A DNA stretch of 5,127 nucleotides from Nitrosomonadales bacterium (lineage in GTDB: Bacteria > Pseudomonadota > Gammaproteobacteria > Burkholderiales > Methylophilaceae): the NCBI GenBank assembly GCA_018657165.1, contig JABHXS010000006.1:1-5127 (forward strand), written 5' to 3'. The notes beneath the pieces are model-generated. The model did no database searches. It was not told where the DNA came from and worked only from the letters and a program-made list of their open reading frames with translations. Every line of letters starts with the position of its first letter. Position 1 is the first letter of the stretch. The position numbers and the translations under genes were made by a program. Below, piece by piece: positions 4,834 to 5,127 of the stretch.

Positions 4834-5127
4834 TTAATTAACAGGAAGGGTTAATGTAGGCCCTGACTCTTGAATCTCACCTGATTGCAGGGATTCAATT
4901 TGATTTAAAAGCATAAAAGTGTATTTTGAAGTGATATCTGAGTCTTTGATAAAGAACCAGTAATCTCTATAGAAAACTTTTGCTGCGGTATCTCGAGGCT
5001 CATCATTTGAGGAATGTATTGTTATTAAACTTGCTGTGACAAGATCCCAATCAAACTCTGTTCCATCTTTATTTTTTGTGATTTGAATGTAACCTTTTTC
5101 CATATGTTCCTCCGGAATAATAATTCC
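4834..5127 (-). CDS. Conserved hypothetical protein, C-terminal part (5' end beyond window)
   Basis: The last 97 codons of a gene that reads in from the right edge; the stop is TAA at 4836-4834. The frame has no stop up to base 5127. An ATG at 5103 preceded by GGAGG looks like a start. However, the codons before it (PEEHM followed by EKGY) fit a pattern I recall from a family of uncharacterised proteobacterial proteins, which has a PEEHVEKG-like stretch followed by a FDW motif, a YRxxWFxIxDxDxxSKxTFxLL segment and a C-terminal TLPV. Visible here are FDWDLV, YRDYWFFIKDSDITSKYTFMLL and GPTLTLPV. I therefore treat the ATG as internal and the gene as truncated by the window. There is no signal peptide or membrane segment in this part; the function is unknown. 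The tRNA-Arg pair begins 38 nt downstream on the same strand. If the ATG at 5103 were the true start the protein would be 89 residues. Confidence 0.75.
   Translation of the reverse strand, partial: GIIIPEEHMEKGYIQITKNKDGTEFDWDLVTASLITIHSSNDEPRDTAAKVFYRDYWFFIKDSDITSKYTFMLLNQIESLQSGEIQESGPTLTLPVN

Noticed and set aside
4832..4843. 12-bp palindrome TGTTAATTAACA over the stop of the right-edge gene
   Set aside because: A perfect 12-bp palindrome is expected about once per window of this size; followed by eight T on the minus strand, but the hairpin would be only four A/T-rich pairs.
1..5127. Mobile element, integrase attachment site, CRISPR or defence system
   Set aside because: The tRNA genes are intact and the only long repeat is the tRNA-Arg pair itself; no transposase, integrase, spacer array or toxin-antitoxin-like gene is present.

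Overview
This window looks like a piece of core chromosome from an AT-rich proteobacterium (roughly one third G+C by eye). The type is inferred as a betaproteobacterium, perhaps a small-genome freshwater or marine methylotroph relative. The reasons are the long-form LeuA, the HAD-IB phosphatase with a YSDSHNDL motif, the divergent ypjD-like/ffh pair and the very tight gene spacing. The lineage is an inference from family resemblance and was not searched.

Layout. Positions 1-1311 hold the 3' five-sixths of leuA (2-isopropylmalate synthase); its start lies before the window. A HAD-IB phosphatase (1324-1986) follows 12 nt later on the same strand, probably in the same transcript. It converges, with only 4 nt between stop codons, on a CcsA/YpjD-like inner-membrane protein (1991-2776, minus). 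That gene is divergent from ffh (2857-4209, plus), the signal recognition particle GTPase; the 80 bp between them contains a self-complementary -10 element that can serve both directions. After ffh comes a strong promoter and tRNA-Lys(TTT) at 4338-4413. On the minus strand lie two tandem tRNA-Arg genes, ACG (4719-4795) then TCG (4609-4685). The window ends with the 3' part of a conserved hypothetical gene (minus, stop at 4834) that reads off the right edge. No gene-free stretch exceeds 300 bases; the longest (4414-4608, 195 bp) contains two small dyads and a doubtful 24-codon ORF.

Functionally this is housekeeping: leucine synthesis, co-translational membrane targeting, a probable cytochrome-assembly-type membrane protein and decoding tRNAs. 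I see no mobile element, CRISPR array, toxin-antitoxin pair or defence system. The most noteworthy item is the tRNA-Arg pair. The two genes are identical over 79 bp except for base 34 of the anticodon, and the protein genes here strongly favour the CGA codon among CGN arginine codons (10 of 15), which is what the altered copy should read best.
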